Counted from the stretch's first letter, positions 8,173 to 18,346 are shown. The stretch: DNA of 64,000 nt from Congzhengia sp045635085 (GCA_045635085.1 JAZRBM010000004.1:202147-266146); one strand, 5' to 3'. Program-made: numbers and translations. The notes: generated from the letters alone by a model not told the origin.

Positions 8173-11100
8173 ATGAAAAATAAAAGTTTTTCAAAAGTTT
8201 TAATTGGCTTTGTAATCTTTGCTTTCATTATTACTGCTGTTAGTGGTATAAACCTAATGGCAGAAACTTTTGAATATGACCTTTCTGCAGCACAAGATGG
8301 CTCAATTATGGGTACTCTTGACACAGGAACAGGTTTATTCACTATTGAAGGTACGGGTGAAATGCTAAATTATAGTAGTTCAAGTAGCAGAGGTTTTAAT
8401 AGTTATAGAAACAAGATTAAAACGGTTACAATAAGCGATGGTATCACAAACATACCTGCTAATATGTTTTATGATTGTCAATATATTACTTCTATTTCTA
8501 TTCCTGATAGTGTTACAGTTATTGGAGATTATGCTTTCTATAAAAACCAAAGATTGACTTCAATATCATTAGGTAATATTACAAGTATAGGAACAAGAGC
8601 TTTTTACAGTTGTAATCAGATTACTTCTTTTGAAATGTTAGGAGAAAGCACAACATTAGGAGAAAGTATATTTGGTACAGGAACAGGCTCATATTTAATG
8701 GGAGGTTCAACTTCTGCAACAAAAACAGCAAGAGTTTCAGAAAGTAATGTTTACCTTGTAGAAGCATTAAAAGGTATGGGTTATGAAGTTGAAGAGATAA
8801 TTTCAGAAACAGAAAAATCTTATGCTGGTTATCCTTCTTCATCAATTTATGAAATTGGCTCACCTACTGCATCTGATGTTAAGGCATATTACAATCAATA
8901 TTCAGGCTCATTAGTTATTACAGGTAATGGTGCAATCAAAGATTGTGCAGCAGTTACTTTTAGTGATATTTATACAACAATAACAAGTGTTGTTATTGAA
9001 GAAGGTATCACACATATAGGTAGTCAAGCATTTCAAGGTTGTAAAAATGTAGTTTCCTATGAATTACCATCTACATTAGAAACAATAGACAAAATTGCTT
9101 TTTGTAGCAATACTCAATTAAAAAGTATAGTTATACCTGATAATGTTACTTCAATAGGTGAACGTGCCTTTGATAGTTGTACTAATTTAAGAAGTGTTAC
9201 ACTTCCAAATAATCTTACAGAAATCAAGGATAAAACTTTTTATGATTGTACAAACTTATTGTCAATAGTTATACCTGAAAAAGTTACAAGTATAGGAGAG
9301 TATGCTTTTCATAATAACTATTACCTATCAGATTTTACCATGTTATCTAAAAATGTAACATTAGGTGCTAACCCTATTAACAAAATAGGTAGCAAAGCAG
9401 ATAATAAGGTTGCGAAATTAGATGCCTCAAATGCTTATTTAGTATCTGCTTTTAAAGCATTAGGCTATGAAGTTACAACAGTTGGAACAGCAACAAACGA
9501 TATATGGAGTACATACCCTTCAAATATGATAGTTGAAGTTGGTTCTCCTAACTTATCTGATGTTAAAGTTTATTATAATGAATATACAAAACAATTAGAT
9601 GTAATTGGTACAGGTGCAATTCAAGATATGCAAGGCAGTTCAACAAGTGGATTTATGAATAAAACAACAACTCCTGCTTGGGAAGAAGCTGAAATTATTA
9701 CTTTCCACGAAGGCATTACACATATTGGTAGTTGTTTATTCTTCGTAACTTCTGATGATGCTTTGGATAATGTTGTTGAATTAAACTTCCCACAATCATT
9801 AGAAAGTATTGGTAGTAGTGCATTTGCATATATGCAATGGAAAGAAAACACAGGTAATGAAGTTGTTATTCCAAAAAACGTAACAGAAATAGGTATAAAT
9901 GCCTTTGTTCGTTCTGACGTGAATACATTTGTTTTATTAACAAATGACAATCAAACCATAGGTGATGATGCTTTTGGTTCACATGACGAAGCAAAAACTA
10001 TTTATTTATATAGGGCAAATGAAGGTGCTATTTCAGAGGCAGCAAACTTGGCATCTGATACAGAAGTAATACTTTTAGATGACTGTCCTACATCAGGTAC
10101 AACAGAAAATGGTATCAAATGGACTTATGACCCATCTACAAAGACCTTGACATTTGAGGGAAACGGTGACATTCCTACATACAGTCCTGAAAGTTCAGCT
10201 CCTTGGTATGGTTCAGTAGTAAGTGGTGGTGTTTCAAGTTATGTGTATGGTAGTGGTATTACAGGTATAGGTTCTTCATTTGCAGGTTTAGGTGGTTCAA
10301 AAATAGATTATGGTAATGGTGGTGCATCTGGTTGGGGTGGTGCTGGTAGTGGTTTAACTATTTATGGCCCCTCTGGTTTAAGTGGTGCAATAAGTTCAGC
10401 ATTACCAAATGCCACATATAAGGATGTAAGTGAAATAGAAGGTGAAGAAAAAACAGGTATTGAAATCTTTGTAAATAATAATGAAGTAGATTTCCCTGAT
10501 GCTCAACCATTTATAAGTGGAGGTCAGATTTTGGCACCATTAAGATTTATAGAACAGGATTTAAGTGCTAAAGTTCATTGGGTACAAGAAACACAAGAAG
10601 TTATTATAGATATAGTTGAATGGAAAGGCACAGAAAATGAGAGACAAGTTCAGGTAATACTTGAAGTTGGTGGAACAACAATGAAAGTTAATGGTACAGA
10701 ATATACTGAAGAAGATTTAGGAGTAGGTGTTGCAGTTCTCTTAAAAGATAACAGATGTTTCTTACCAGGCCAAGCAATAGTTAAGGCATGGGAAAGTGTT
10801 AAGTTCTCAAAAGATTATTCAAATGCACCAACTTATTATGCTGATTATTATACAATTGTAGATTATGAAAACAGAAATACAGATGCTCTACCAGAAGGAG
10901 ATGAAATTGTAGATACAGAAGAATTACCAGAATTAACACCAGAGAATGAAGAAGAATTATTAAATGGTGTAGGTAATAATTTTGATACTGCAATTATAGT
11001 TTCAGCAGAAGCATCTTTATTCCAAGTAACAGTACCTATCAGAGTAGATGTTGAAATGGATGCAGATGGTAATATCTCAACAGGAAGTGGTTATACAGTA

Positions 11101-11415
11101 GATAATGAATGTCCATTAGGTCCTGTTGTGATTGAAAAAATTAAGGTTGTTTCAAAATCTACTTGGTCAATAGAAGACTTTAATGCTGATTATAAAAATA
11201 TGAAAGCAAGTTCAAATAAAATAGGTTTATCAATTAACGGTGCAGCAGTTCAGGCAAACGGTACTTTAACATTAAATGAAAGTTTAAGGTCAGTAATTAG
11301 AAATAAAGAAAGTAAGGCACTTTCTTTTGAGGCAAAATTACCTGCACAAAGAACAGCAATTCAAGATAATGCATTAGGTATCGTATTTACCATAGATTTT
11401 GATAAAGCAGAATAA
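8173..11415 (+). CDS. Secreted leucine-rich-repeat (BspA-type) adhesin with C-terminal fibre-like domain
   Basis: A 1080-residue secreted protein with a signal peptide (hydrophobic VLIGFVIFAFIITAVSGI, cut near MAETF). Three blocks of BspA-type leucine-rich repeats follow (for example TSISIPDSVTVIGDYAFY), separated by two copies of a linker unit containing YEVGSP-like and VKVYYNEYT segments. A Gly/Ser-rich stretch and a copper-amine-oxidase-N-like domain (near residues 760-850) come next. The last 145 residues match the small secreted protein at 18347, including DFNADYKNMK. BspA repeats often bind host or matrix proteins. The shared domain suggests co-assembly with the 18347 product. There is no SLH repeat, LPxTG signal or C-terminal membrane helix, so retention must rely on that domain. 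ATG 8173 is chosen for AAAGGGG upstream. Confidence 0.85.
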   Translation: MKNKSFSKVLIGFVIFAFIITAVSGINLMAETFEYDLSAAQDGSIMGTLDTGTGLFTIEGTGEMLNYSSSSSRGFNSYRNKIKTVTISDGITNIPANMFYDCQYITSISIPDSVTVIGDYAFYKNQRLTSISLGNITSIGTRAFYSCNQITSFEMLGESTTLGESIFGTGTGSYLMGGSTSATKTARVSESNVYLVEALKGMGYEVEEIISETEKSYAGYPSSSIYEIGSPTASDVKAYYNQYSGSLVITGNGAIKDCAAVTFSDIYTTITSVVIEEGITHIGSQAFQGCKNVVSYELPSTLETIDKIAFCSNTQLKSIVIPDNVTSIGERAFDSCTNLRSVTLPNNLTEIKDKTFYDCTNLLSIVIPEKVTSIGEYAFHNNYYLSDFTMLSKNVTLGANPINKIGSKADNKVAKLDASNAYLVSAFKALGYEVTTVGTATNDIWSTYPSNMIVEVGSPNLSDVKVYYNEYTKQLDVIGTGAIQDMQGSSTSGFMNKTTTPAWEEAEIITFHEGITHIGSCLFFVTSDDALDNVVELNFPQSLESIGSSAFAYMQWKENTGNEVVIPKNVTEIGINAFVRSDVNTFVLLTNDNQTIGDDAFGSHDEAKTIYLYRANEGAISEAANLASDTEVILLDDCPTSGTTENGIKWTYDPSTKTLTFEGNGDIPTYSPESSAPWYGSVVSGGVSSYVYGSGITGIGSSFAGLGGSKIDYGNGGASGWGGAGSGLTIYGPSGLSGAISSALPNATYKDVSEIEGEEKTGIEIFVNNNEVDFPDAQPFISGGQILAPLRFIEQDLSAKVHWVQETQEVIIDIVEWKGTENERQVQVILEVGGTTMKVNGTEYTEEDLGVGVAVLLKDNRCFLPGQAIVKAWESVKFSKDYSNAPTYYADYYTIVDYENRNTDALPEGDEIVDTEELPELTPENEEELLNGVGNNFDTAIIVSAEASLFQVTVPIRVDVEMDADGNISTGSGYTVDNECPLGPVVIEKIKVVSKSTWSIEDFNADYKNMKASSNKIGLSINGAAVQANGTLTLNESLRSVIRNKESKALSFEAKLPAQRTAIQDNALGIVFTIDFDKAE

Positions 11416-11425
11416 CATTTATTCA

Positions 11426-11462
11426 GAATGAGGGGAAACTTCCGTTTCCCCTCATTCATTTT
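11426..11462 (+). terminator. Intrinsic terminator after adhesin gene
   Basis: GAATGAGGGGAAAC and GTTTCCCCTCATTC form a perfect 14-bp stem with a TTCC loop, followed by ATTTT. It isolates the adhesin as a single-gene transcript. Confidence 0.88.
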
Positions 11463-11501
11463 AAAGAGAAAAGTTTTTAAGAGGATGACATGTAAGAAAA
11501 A

Positions 11502-11554
11502 TCTATTTACAAATGTAAATAGATTTGGACACATAAATTGAAATTAGCTACAGA
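11502..11554 (+). promoter_or_regulatory. Palindromic operator plus element promoter P3
   Basis: ATCTATTTAC and GTAAATAGAT form a 10-bp inverted repeat around AAAT (11502-11525). TGGACA at 11526 begins 20 bases after TTTACA at 11506; 17 bases later is TACAGA at 11549 as a weak -10. A TTTAAGTATAA also lies near 11565. The gene starts at 11601. Half of the same palindrome occurs at 7926 and 26022. Confidence 0.6.
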
Positions 11555-11600
11555 AAAAAATAATTTAAGTATAAGCATTAAAGATAAGGGGGTTGAAATT

Positions 11601-11915
11601 ATGATAAGTAAAAGAAAAAAGAAAAGTTTAGTATTAGCAACTAATTTGACAAGCAAGGAATACGATAACCTTAAAAGATTTTTGGAGAATAGAAAGCAAG
11701 GTTATACAGAATATGCTCTATTAAGTATAGGTCAATTAAAAGAAGAAGATTTTAAGGATTTAAGTATATTAAAAGGTTCAGGTATTCAAGAGAAAATTAT
11801 GACATTAAGGGCAAGTCAATGGACTTATGAACAAGTAAATGAAATTGCAAAAGAAAAAAAATTGCCTGTTTCATCTGTGTTGAAAATAGCAATTAGAGAG
11901 GCAATTCAAGATTAA
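11601..11915 (+). CDS. Ribbon-helix-helix-like regulator (104 aa)
   Basis: A basic, probably DNA-binding protein. Its C-terminal 45 residues have the order expected of a ribbon-helix-helix domain: a strand (IMTLRAS), helix A (YEQVNEIAKEKKL), a turn, and helix B (VSSVLKIAIREAI). They align by eye with the small RHH protein at 29289. The N-terminal half (KSLVLATNLTSKEYDNLKRF) may be a second, degenerate copy. First gene of the signal peptidase-SLH-giant protein operon, so it may control it, perhaps through the palindrome at 11502; that is inference. Start chosen for AAGGGGG nine bases before ATG. Confidence 0.6.
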   Translation: MISKRKKKSLVLATNLTSKEYDNLKRFLENRKQGYTEYALLSIGQLKEEDFKDLSILKGSGIQEKIMTLRASQWTYEQVNEIAKEKKLPVSSVLKIAIREAIQD

Positions 11916-11945
11916 GAGAAAAAATTAAAAGTGAGGTAATTTATT

Positions 11946-12560
11946 ATGAAAAAGTATGTAGTAAAAGGTTTAATTCATTTTGTAAACATAATGGTTTTAG
12001 GATGTATGTTAGTTGGTATAGGTTCTTTTATAAATAATGCCTTGATGGAAGAATGTACTATCAATGTTTCAGTTATTACTTCAAATAGTATGGAGCCAAC
12101 ACTAATGACTAATGCACTTGTATTAACTGATTATTCAGTATCATTTGATAATTTACATAAGGGCGATATTATTGAGTATAAGAGTGATGCACATAAATTA
12201 AATGTTCAGCATAGGGTTCATACAATATATCCTAATATAGATGGTACTGGTATTAAGTATATTATGACACAAGGCGATAGTTATGAGCATGTAGTACAAG
12301 ACCCTTGGACTTGTTCAAAGGAAGATTATAAAGGTCGTGTGATATGTGATATACCTGCATCAAAACCAATTATAGAGTTTATATGTGGTAATAATCTTCA
12401 AGAGGATTTTTCAATATTAAGATGCTTAAGAATGGCAGGTTGTATTTTAATACTTCTTCTACCTTTATACTTGATTATCTTAATGATTAGAGCAATATAT
12501 ATGTTGTTAAATAGAGCATACCAGAAAATGCTCTATTCACTTGAAAACAAAAAGAAATAA
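11946..12560 (+). CDS. SipW-type (ER-type) signal peptidase I
   Basis: A 204-residue S26B signal peptidase. An N-terminal membrane segment (VNIMVLGCMLVGIGSF) is followed by the catalytic box SNSMEPT with Ser48, then VQHRV with His89 in place of the Lys of ordinary bacterial signal peptidases, and an Asp near 111 (TQGDS). A long C-terminal hydrophobic segment (ILILLLPLYLIILMI) completes the SipW-like topology. SipW enzymes process particular secreted proteins such as the fibre subunit TasA. Its position beside SLH and giant secreted proteins, and near the fibre-like 18347 protein, makes these the likely substrates. The stop overlaps the ribosome site of the next gene, so translation is probably coupled. 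Confidence 0.88.
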   Translation: MKKYVVKGLIHFVNIMVLGCMLVGIGSFINNALMEECTINVSVITSNSMEPTLMTNALVLTDYSVSFDNLHKGDIIEYKSDAHKLNVQHRVHTIYPNIDGTGIKYIMTQGDSYEHVVQDPWTCSKEDYKGRVICDIPASKPIIEFICGNNLQEDFSILRCLRMAGCILILLLPLYLIILMIRAIYMLLNRAYQKMLYSLENKKK

Positions 12561-12573
12561 GGAGGTTTTTATT

Positions 12574-14121
12574 ATGAAGCAAGAAGTTTATATTGAAAAA
12601 ACTTATGGTAGAGAGAAAAAAAGTAATACAGAGTTTAAAGGAGTTATAAAAGGTGTTGTTGTTACCGCTTTAGCATTATCAGTATTTTTAGGTGGTATGA
12701 CACCAAAGGTCTATGCCTCTTCTTTTATGGATAAGTTCTCACAAGAACCAAATACCATTGAGGCTATTTATATGACAGAGGACAGCATTATTACTAACTT
12801 AACAAAGACAATAGGACTTTTAGAAGAATTAAAAGAAAAGGATATGCTTACTGACCAAGATTTAGTTAATTTAGCAGTTTGTTTAGGTCAGTTGAATACA
12901 ATAGCAAAAGACACAGAACACACAGATGAAGTATTAAAGTTGTTAGATAGAGCAGAAAATCTTGTAAAAGGAAAATATGGCGCTGGTGTATCATTGGTAT
13001 TGGATGCAGTAAATGAAGCTCGTGGTCATTTTGATTTTGATACTGTTAATGTAAAAGATTATAAATCAGGGTTAGTCATATACCAATTTAGCGATGTTGG
13101 TAGTAATGATTGGTTTTATAACAATATCACAGAGTTGGTTAAGTTAGGTGCAATAAATGGTTATCAGGATGGAACATTCAAACCTAATAACAATATTTCT
13201 TATGCAGAATACTTAAAAATATTGGCTTGTTCTTTAGGTGCAGAAAGTAAGGCATACACAAAACAAGAAGGAGATGAATGGTATTCTCCTTATATTGCAG
13301 CTTGTTATGAAAATGGTATTATAGGAACTTATGAAGATATTGATTTCAATGCTCCTATCACCCGTTCTGATGCGGCAAGATTTACAGAGAAAGCATTAAA
13401 CAATATTAAGAATGAAGAAACAAAAAATACAGATGGGTTTGGTAGTAAGATAACAGATTATAAGACTTTTAAAGGAACAGCAGATGAGTATTATATTTTA
13501 CAGCAATATGCAAAAGGTATATTAGTAGGAGACCAAAACGGTGCATTTAGACCTACTTCTAATTTGACAAGAGCAGAGGCTTCGACAATCATATTAAGAG
13601 CAGTAAAACCAGAGATTAGACAAGTAATTTCAAGTGTAACAAAACCTAATGAAACCGTAGATAATTCTATCGTAATTCAAGATGGCAAATATGTAGGAAG
13701 AATGAAACCTAATCTTGCTACAAAATACGATTTTCAAGCATTAGAAACAGCAAGATTTTATAAGGAAAATGGAAAGTTATATGTATCAATTGATTTGCCA
13801 CAATTACCAGAAGGATTTAAATGGCAATATAGTGTAGATGCTTATGATAATGAGGGACAGTATATTTTCTATACAATGAATGATGAATGTAAGGGCAAAA
13901 CAGGAAAACAAATAATAGAAGTTTATAGTCGTTATGATGATAGAGGTATTAAAGATATTGACGTTGCAACAATAGAATTAAACATTTATTCAAATACAGG
14001 GTCAATGATTTCTCATAAATTATCTACAAAAGCACCTAATCAAGTTTTGGAGCAATCTGAAACAAACTCTGTTGATGCAGAATGGGTTAAGTTTGATACA
14101 AGTAAAATATTTAATTGGTAA
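12574..14121 (+). CDS. Secreted protein with three SLH domains (cell-wall anchor)
   Basis: A 515-residue secreted protein. It has an unusually long N-terminal leader (about 30 polar residues before the hydrophobic GVVVTALALSVFLGGM) with likely cleavage after VYAS. A helical region is followed by three SLH repeats: FSDVGSNDWFYNNITELV...GYQDGTFKP, WYSPYIAACYENGIIG...PITRSDAARF, and a third ending in GAFRPTSNLTRAEASTIIL. The C-terminal 150 residues form a beta-rich domain. SLH repeats bind pyruvylated wall polymers, so this is the probable wall anchor of the surface block. ATG 12574 follows AAGGAGG; the upstream TTG is rejected. Confidence 0.9.
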   Translation: MKQEVYIEKTYGREKKSNTEFKGVIKGVVVTALALSVFLGGMTPKVYASSFMDKFSQEPNTIEAIYMTEDSIITNLTKTIGLLEELKEKDMLTDQDLVNLAVCLGQLNTIAKDTEHTDEVLKLLDRAENLVKGKYGAGVSLVLDAVNEARGHFDFDTVNVKDYKSGLVIYQFSDVGSNDWFYNNITELVKLGAINGYQDGTFKPNNNISYAEYLKILACSLGAESKAYTKQEGDEWYSPYIAACYENGIIGTYEDIDFNAPITRSDAARFTEKALNNIKNEETKNTDGFGSKITDYKTFKGTADEYYILQQYAKGILVGDQNGAFRPTSNLTRAEASTIILRAVKPEIRQVISSVTKPNETVDNSIVIQDGKYVGRMKPNLATKYDFQALETARFYKENGKLYVSIDLPQLPEGFKWQYSVDAYDNEGQYIFYTMNDECKGKTGKQIIEVYSRYDDRGIKDIDVATIELNIYSNTGSMISHKLSTKAPNQVLEQSETNSVDAEWVKFDTSKIFNW

Positions 14122-14133
14122 GGAGTGATTTTG

Positions 14134-17100
14134 ATGAATAAGACAATAAATAAGTTATTTTCATTATTGTTGAGCATTACTCTTATTTCTTCTTTATTTA
14201 TAGGTTTTCCTATTGAAACTCAAGCAACAGAAAATAATTTGAGTAATGTGAAAATCTATGCGGAAAATAACAATATAGGTAAAGGATTAACAAAGGTTGT
14301 TGATAAAAGCATTCAGAATTGGTCTTTTGAAATATGGCATTATTCAGGTGGGTATTGGGGAAATAACACATGCAAAATAATGGATAAGGATTTTTCCAAA
14401 ACAGATGGTGGAGTTGCTGATTTAAAATCCTCACTAACATTAGATACTCAAACATTTATTTATACAGTTCCAGCAAATAGTGATTTAGATAAAGCGATTG
14501 AAAATGGAAAAGAAGTTCATATTAACTTGTCATCTGGAAATCAAAATATCTCTTTAACAGATTTGTATGATATCAACCACGAAAAGTTAGATAATTTTGA
14601 AACAAAATATTTTACAAATCCAGATGGCACTTTGCTATCTACTGATGCAACAGCACAAATAATTAAGGAAAATGGTATATACAAGATTAAAATAAATGTA
14701 AAACCCATTTTAAACTATTACAAGGAAAAGGATTTAAGTTATCCTAAAACATATGGTTTATCCCTTAACAAATGGATACCATTCGTTGCTAATGGGTATG
14801 GTTATCAAGTATATTCTATGTGGAGAAACAATAAGAATATAGGTATGGCAAAAGGATGGGTAAATCAATCATCTACTCATAGTTTAGAAGGTATGGAAGA
14901 AGGTACAATCCACCCTACAATGATAACAAATAATATAGGTCAATTACAAAGAGGCTTAAAAATCCATGTTGACTATCAGAATGGAAAACAAGGTTGGGAG
15001 ACAATAAGTGATAAAAATGATGTTAGAATTGGTTGGTACACATTAAAGGATGCTGGTGCTGTAGGTATGCACTTTGTTTTCCCTGTTGCTCTTGATATTT
15101 ATGTTGAGAGTGATGCAAAAGTAGTTACATCCTACGTGAAATTAAAAGGTGTAGATAGAAATGGTGACCCTATATTTGAGCAAATAGACACAAAAGTTGG
15201 TGAGATAGAACAAAATGAGCAAGGTGGTTTTATAGTTGAGGATATTAAGGAAATTGATGCAGGAACAGCATACCTTAATGATATTCTAACTTCACCAAAG
15301 GATTTTACAGAGGAAGCAAACAATAAAACTTTAGATTGGACAGGTGCATTACCCCAAACTTCTTCTGATACAATCAATGCAAGTTCAAATGATATTCTAT
15401 CTTATAACCTTGCTATAAGAACAGGAACATTAAAATATATTGAAACAATCAAAGGTATGAATAGTTATGAAGATTTGGCTGATATGCAAAATGAGATGAT
15501 AGAATTACTTGAAGCATATTATGACGTTAACACAGAGAGTTCAATAAGAGAAAGTGTTTTGAAAAGACTTAACTTCAAGTATTCAGGTTTGGTAAAAATG
15601 ATTGGTTTACCTGAAAAAAATTACTCATTAGAAAATGCAACTTGGGAAATGAATTATGCTGGTACTGACACAGTAAAAACAGCAAAATATATTTCTGATA
15701 TAAATAATGTTCAAGTGGAAACAGTTAGTGAAACAATAACAGTTAATGATGCTTTATCAGGAAATGGTACTACTTCAAGTGTTGAATTAAACGGTAATAT
15801 AAGTGGTCTTAACGAGGATAAAGCGACATTATATGTTAGATATATCGTAGTTCCTGAAAGAAAATTAAGACAGTTCGTTCATATATACAAAAATGGTACT
15901 TATGCTACAACAGAAACAACTACAATAGGCATACCTGTTGAAGAGGACGAATATGGAGAGTTAGAAAGTGAAGTTGAAATACCAACAGTTGAAGAAGCTG
16001 ATTTTATAGGTTGGTCAACTTCTACTGAAATACCAATGCTTACAAATATGCCATCAAATCCAAAACAATCTGGAAGTTCATTAGGAATGGTAAATCTTGC
16101 TGCTGATGAAAACCTTTATACAGAATGGAAAAAGAATGTCTTAATTTCAACTCCTGTTGCTGATGAGAGCTTGAGAGTAGAACAATGGAGATTAAGTAAG
16201 TATAAGCACAATATAGGATATTCAAGTCAAGCATATATGGGGTTAAACCTTAAAGCAGATAATGGACATGCAACTTCTACATTAAGTCCAAGTGGAGCAT
16301 ATCAATACAACTTGATACAACCAAATGGTGCATATACAGATAATGGTTATAACCCAAGTAATCAATATTATAACGATTGGTTGCATACAAGAGCAATAAC
16401 ACAAGGAAGTTATAGAGTTACACACGACAATCCTTCTGCTTTTGTTGATGTATCAGGAACATTAAACCTTATAAAAGGTACTAAAACCTTTGGTATTAAG
16501 GCGGCAAGTTGGTTGACTGATAGTGGTACCAAAAGTGGCTTATCTTTACATAACATAGAAACAGCAAACACACCAAATAATTATAGTGGTAATTCAACAA
16601 TTCAAAAATCAGATTTATTAAAATACGGAATTGAAAATGCAAGAGATTATACACATAGATATGGTGTGAGGTATCATTGGACTTGTCATCATAAGTATTA
16701 TAGCCACGATGTCTGTGATTGTTATACTCTACCTGAAACAAGAAATAAAAAGAGTTCAAAAATTACTTACTTAACAGCAGATTATAATATCAATTCAACA
16801 TTTGACAGATATATTGCTCAACCGTCTTCTGTATTAGAAATAAGTCCTTATTTCACTAATGATAATGGTAAGACAACAGTTACATATCAACTTCCTACTG
16901 AATTGAAAATATATCCAGAGGTTGCAATGCTATTTGATAATGATAAAGGTGATACCTCTGTAAAATGGGTAATTGGAGAACAGGCAAGAACAATTAAGCC
17001 TGTTACCTATCATACATTACAATTTAAATTGTTTGTAAATGAAAATAGCAATGCATCTTCCTTTGCTACTGACAGTAGAGCACTAACAGCAAGAAATAAG

Positions 17101-18063
17101 GTTGGAGAGCCTAATAAACAGGTTGCTTATAAAGGTACTTCAATAAATACAACTTTTGGCATACAAAGGTCAGAAACAAATAAAGGTCAAAGTGGTTTAT
17201 TGACAGTTAAGACATTTGCATTGGACGTAACTACAAATAAAAACGGTGTAAATGTAAAGAATGCTTGGGGATTAAATGGTTATAACACAAAAACACTTCA
17301 TACCAACTTTATAGGAAAATGGAATGGTTATGATGGTACTGCATCTGAAAGATTAGAAGTTTCTACACCTCAAATAGTTCAAGGTGGTACTAAAACTCAA
17401 AATGTATCATTAAAGCCTATTTCATATAGTGGTAGTACAACAGTTGAGTTTACACACGAGTTAATCATTAGAGGTGGTCAGCTTATAGGTGTAAGATTAC
17501 AAGATAGAGATACAAAAACCTATTCACTTGTAAAGATTAGTGATTTACAGAGTAAGGATGCAGGATTGTATGAGGCACTTGTAAATATGAAGTTGATAGG
17601 AAGTAAAGAAAACACAGTATTAAAAGGATTTGAACATCAGACAGGAGTTCAATTAACAGAACAAAAATACATAGATATGGTTTCTGCTGCAAAACAATTA
17701 TTAGATGGTATAACAACTAACAATCTTCAGTTAAATAAGGGTTGGTATAGTGAAGATACAACAGTATTGGTAATCAGAGAGTATGTAAGTAATTATAATG
17801 TTCCTTCTATTTCTTTCTCTGATAAATTATCATTGCAAATTGCAGGATTAAATACTCCTATTGATAAATCACAATTCTTTAGTACATTAGGTAAAGGCCA
17901 TACTGTTATAAACTATAATTTTAAAAGTGATAGTATAGGTTATGGTTTAGCAAATACTAATGTTTACTTTGAGCATAATAGCAGATTAGGAAGTGCATTT
18001 GGAAAACAAAAAGTAGATTATCTTGTTGCAAATGTAAGCATTACAGATACAACAAGACAATAA
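14134..18063 (+). CDS. Giant secreted surface protein (1309 aa)
   Basis: A very large secreted protein with a clear signal peptide (LFSLLLSITLISSLFIGF, cleavage near TQATE). The middle holds a region resembling an InlB/Listeria-Bacteroides repeat (HIYKNGTYATTETTTIGIP ... FIGWSTSTE). A Cys/His cluster (TCHHKYYSHDVCDC) near residue 850 could bind metal or form disulphides. The rest is beta-strand rich, with no recognised enzyme motif, no LPxTG signal and no C-terminal membrane helix. It is translated from the signal peptidase-SLH operon (12-base gap after the SLH gene). Likely a stalk, tip or adhesin held by the SLH partner; this is inferred from context. ATG 14134 follows AGGAG. Confidence 0.8.
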   Translation: MNKTINKLFSLLLSITLISSLFIGFPIETQATENNLSNVKIYAENNNIGKGLTKVVDKSIQNWSFEIWHYSGGYWGNNTCKIMDKDFSKTDGGVADLKSSLTLDTQTFIYTVPANSDLDKAIENGKEVHINLSSGNQNISLTDLYDINHEKLDNFETKYFTNPDGTLLSTDATAQIIKENGIYKIKINVKPILNYYKEKDLSYPKTYGLSLNKWIPFVANGYGYQVYSMWRNNKNIGMAKGWVNQSSTHSLEGMEEGTIHPTMITNNIGQLQRGLKIHVDYQNGKQGWETISDKNDVRIGWYTLKDAGAVGMHFVFPVALDIYVESDAKVVTSYVKLKGVDRNGDPIFEQIDTKVGEIEQNEQGGFIVEDIKEIDAGTAYLNDILTSPKDFTEEANNKTLDWTGALPQTSSDTINASSNDILSYNLAIRTGTLKYIETIKGMNSYEDLADMQNEMIELLEAYYDVNTESSIRESVLKRLNFKYSGLVKMIGLPEKNYSLENATWEMNYAGTDTVKTAKYISDINNVQVETVSETITVNDALSGNGTTSSVELNGNISGLNEDKATLYVRYIVVPERKLRQFVHIYKNGTYATTETTTIGIPVEEDEYGELESEVEIPTVEEADFIGWSTSTEIPMLTNMPSNPKQSGSSLGMVNLAADENLYTEWKKNVLISTPVADESLRVEQWRLSKYKHNIGYSSQAYMGLNLKADNGHATSTLSPSGAYQYNLIQPNGAYTDNGYNPSNQYYNDWLHTRAITQGSYRVTHDNPSAFVDVSGTLNLIKGTKTFGIKAASWLTDSGTKSGLSLHNIETANTPNNYSGNSTIQKSDLLKYGIENARDYTHRYGVRYHWTCHHKYYSHDVCDCYTLPETRNKKSSKITYLTADYNINSTFDRYIAQPSSVLEISPYFTNDNGKTTVTYQLPTELKIYPEVAMLFDNDKGDTSVKWVIGEQARTIKPVTYHTLQFKLFVNENSNASSFATDSRALTARNKVGEPNKQVAYKGTSINTTFGIQRSETNKGQSGLLTVKTFALDVTTNKNGVNVKNAWGLNGYNTKTLHTNFIGKWNGYDGTASERLEVSTPQIVQGGTKTQNVSLKPISYSGSTTVEFTHELIIRGGQLIGVRLQDRDTKTYSLVKISDLQSKDAGLYEALVNMKLIGSKENTVLKGFEHQTGVQLTEQKYIDMVSAAKQLLDGITTNNLQLNKGWYSEDTTVLVIREYVSNYNVPSISFSDKLSLQIAGLNTPIDKSQFFSTLGKGHTVINYNFKSDSIGYGLANTNVYFEHNSRLGSAFGKQKVDYLVANVSITDTTRQ

Positions 18064-18080
18064 AAAAGATAATCTGTAGG

Positions 18081-18109
18081 GTGTGGTAGTAGTTATTCCT
18101 ACTACCCAC
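18081..18109 (+). terminator. Hairpin after the giant protein gene
   Basis: GGTAGTAG and CTACTACC pair around TTATTC, extended by GTG/CAC with one bulge. There is no T-run, so termination strength is uncertain. Confidence 0.45.
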
Positions 18110-18210
18110 TCCACTACTAAAACTTTGAAATAACAATGAAAAAAATTGATAGTGGACAGTTGAAATATACGGTAAACTATGTAAAAAATCAGTTTGACAT
18201 ATATAAAAAA

Positions 18211-18238
18211 TTGACTACAGTTTAAAATATATTATATT
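18211..18238 (+). promoter_or_regulatory. Sigma-A-like promoter of the fibre-like subunit gene
   Basis: TTGACT at 18211 and TATATT at 18233 with 16 bases between, about 110 bases before the ATG at 18347. The leader contains GCGACA...TGTCGC as a possible hairpin (18242-18267). A TGGACA and a TACGGTAA lie upstream at 18153 and 18168. The gene also has a full AAAGGAGG ribosome site, so high expression is expected. Confidence 0.55.
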
Positions 18239-18346
18239 GTAAGCGACAGAGAATGAGTTTTATGTCGCAGTATATCAGAAGGTTATTAGTCAAAGGATGA
18301 AAAAAAGAAAACAAAAAAAATTATATAATAAAAGGAGGTCTTCGAT

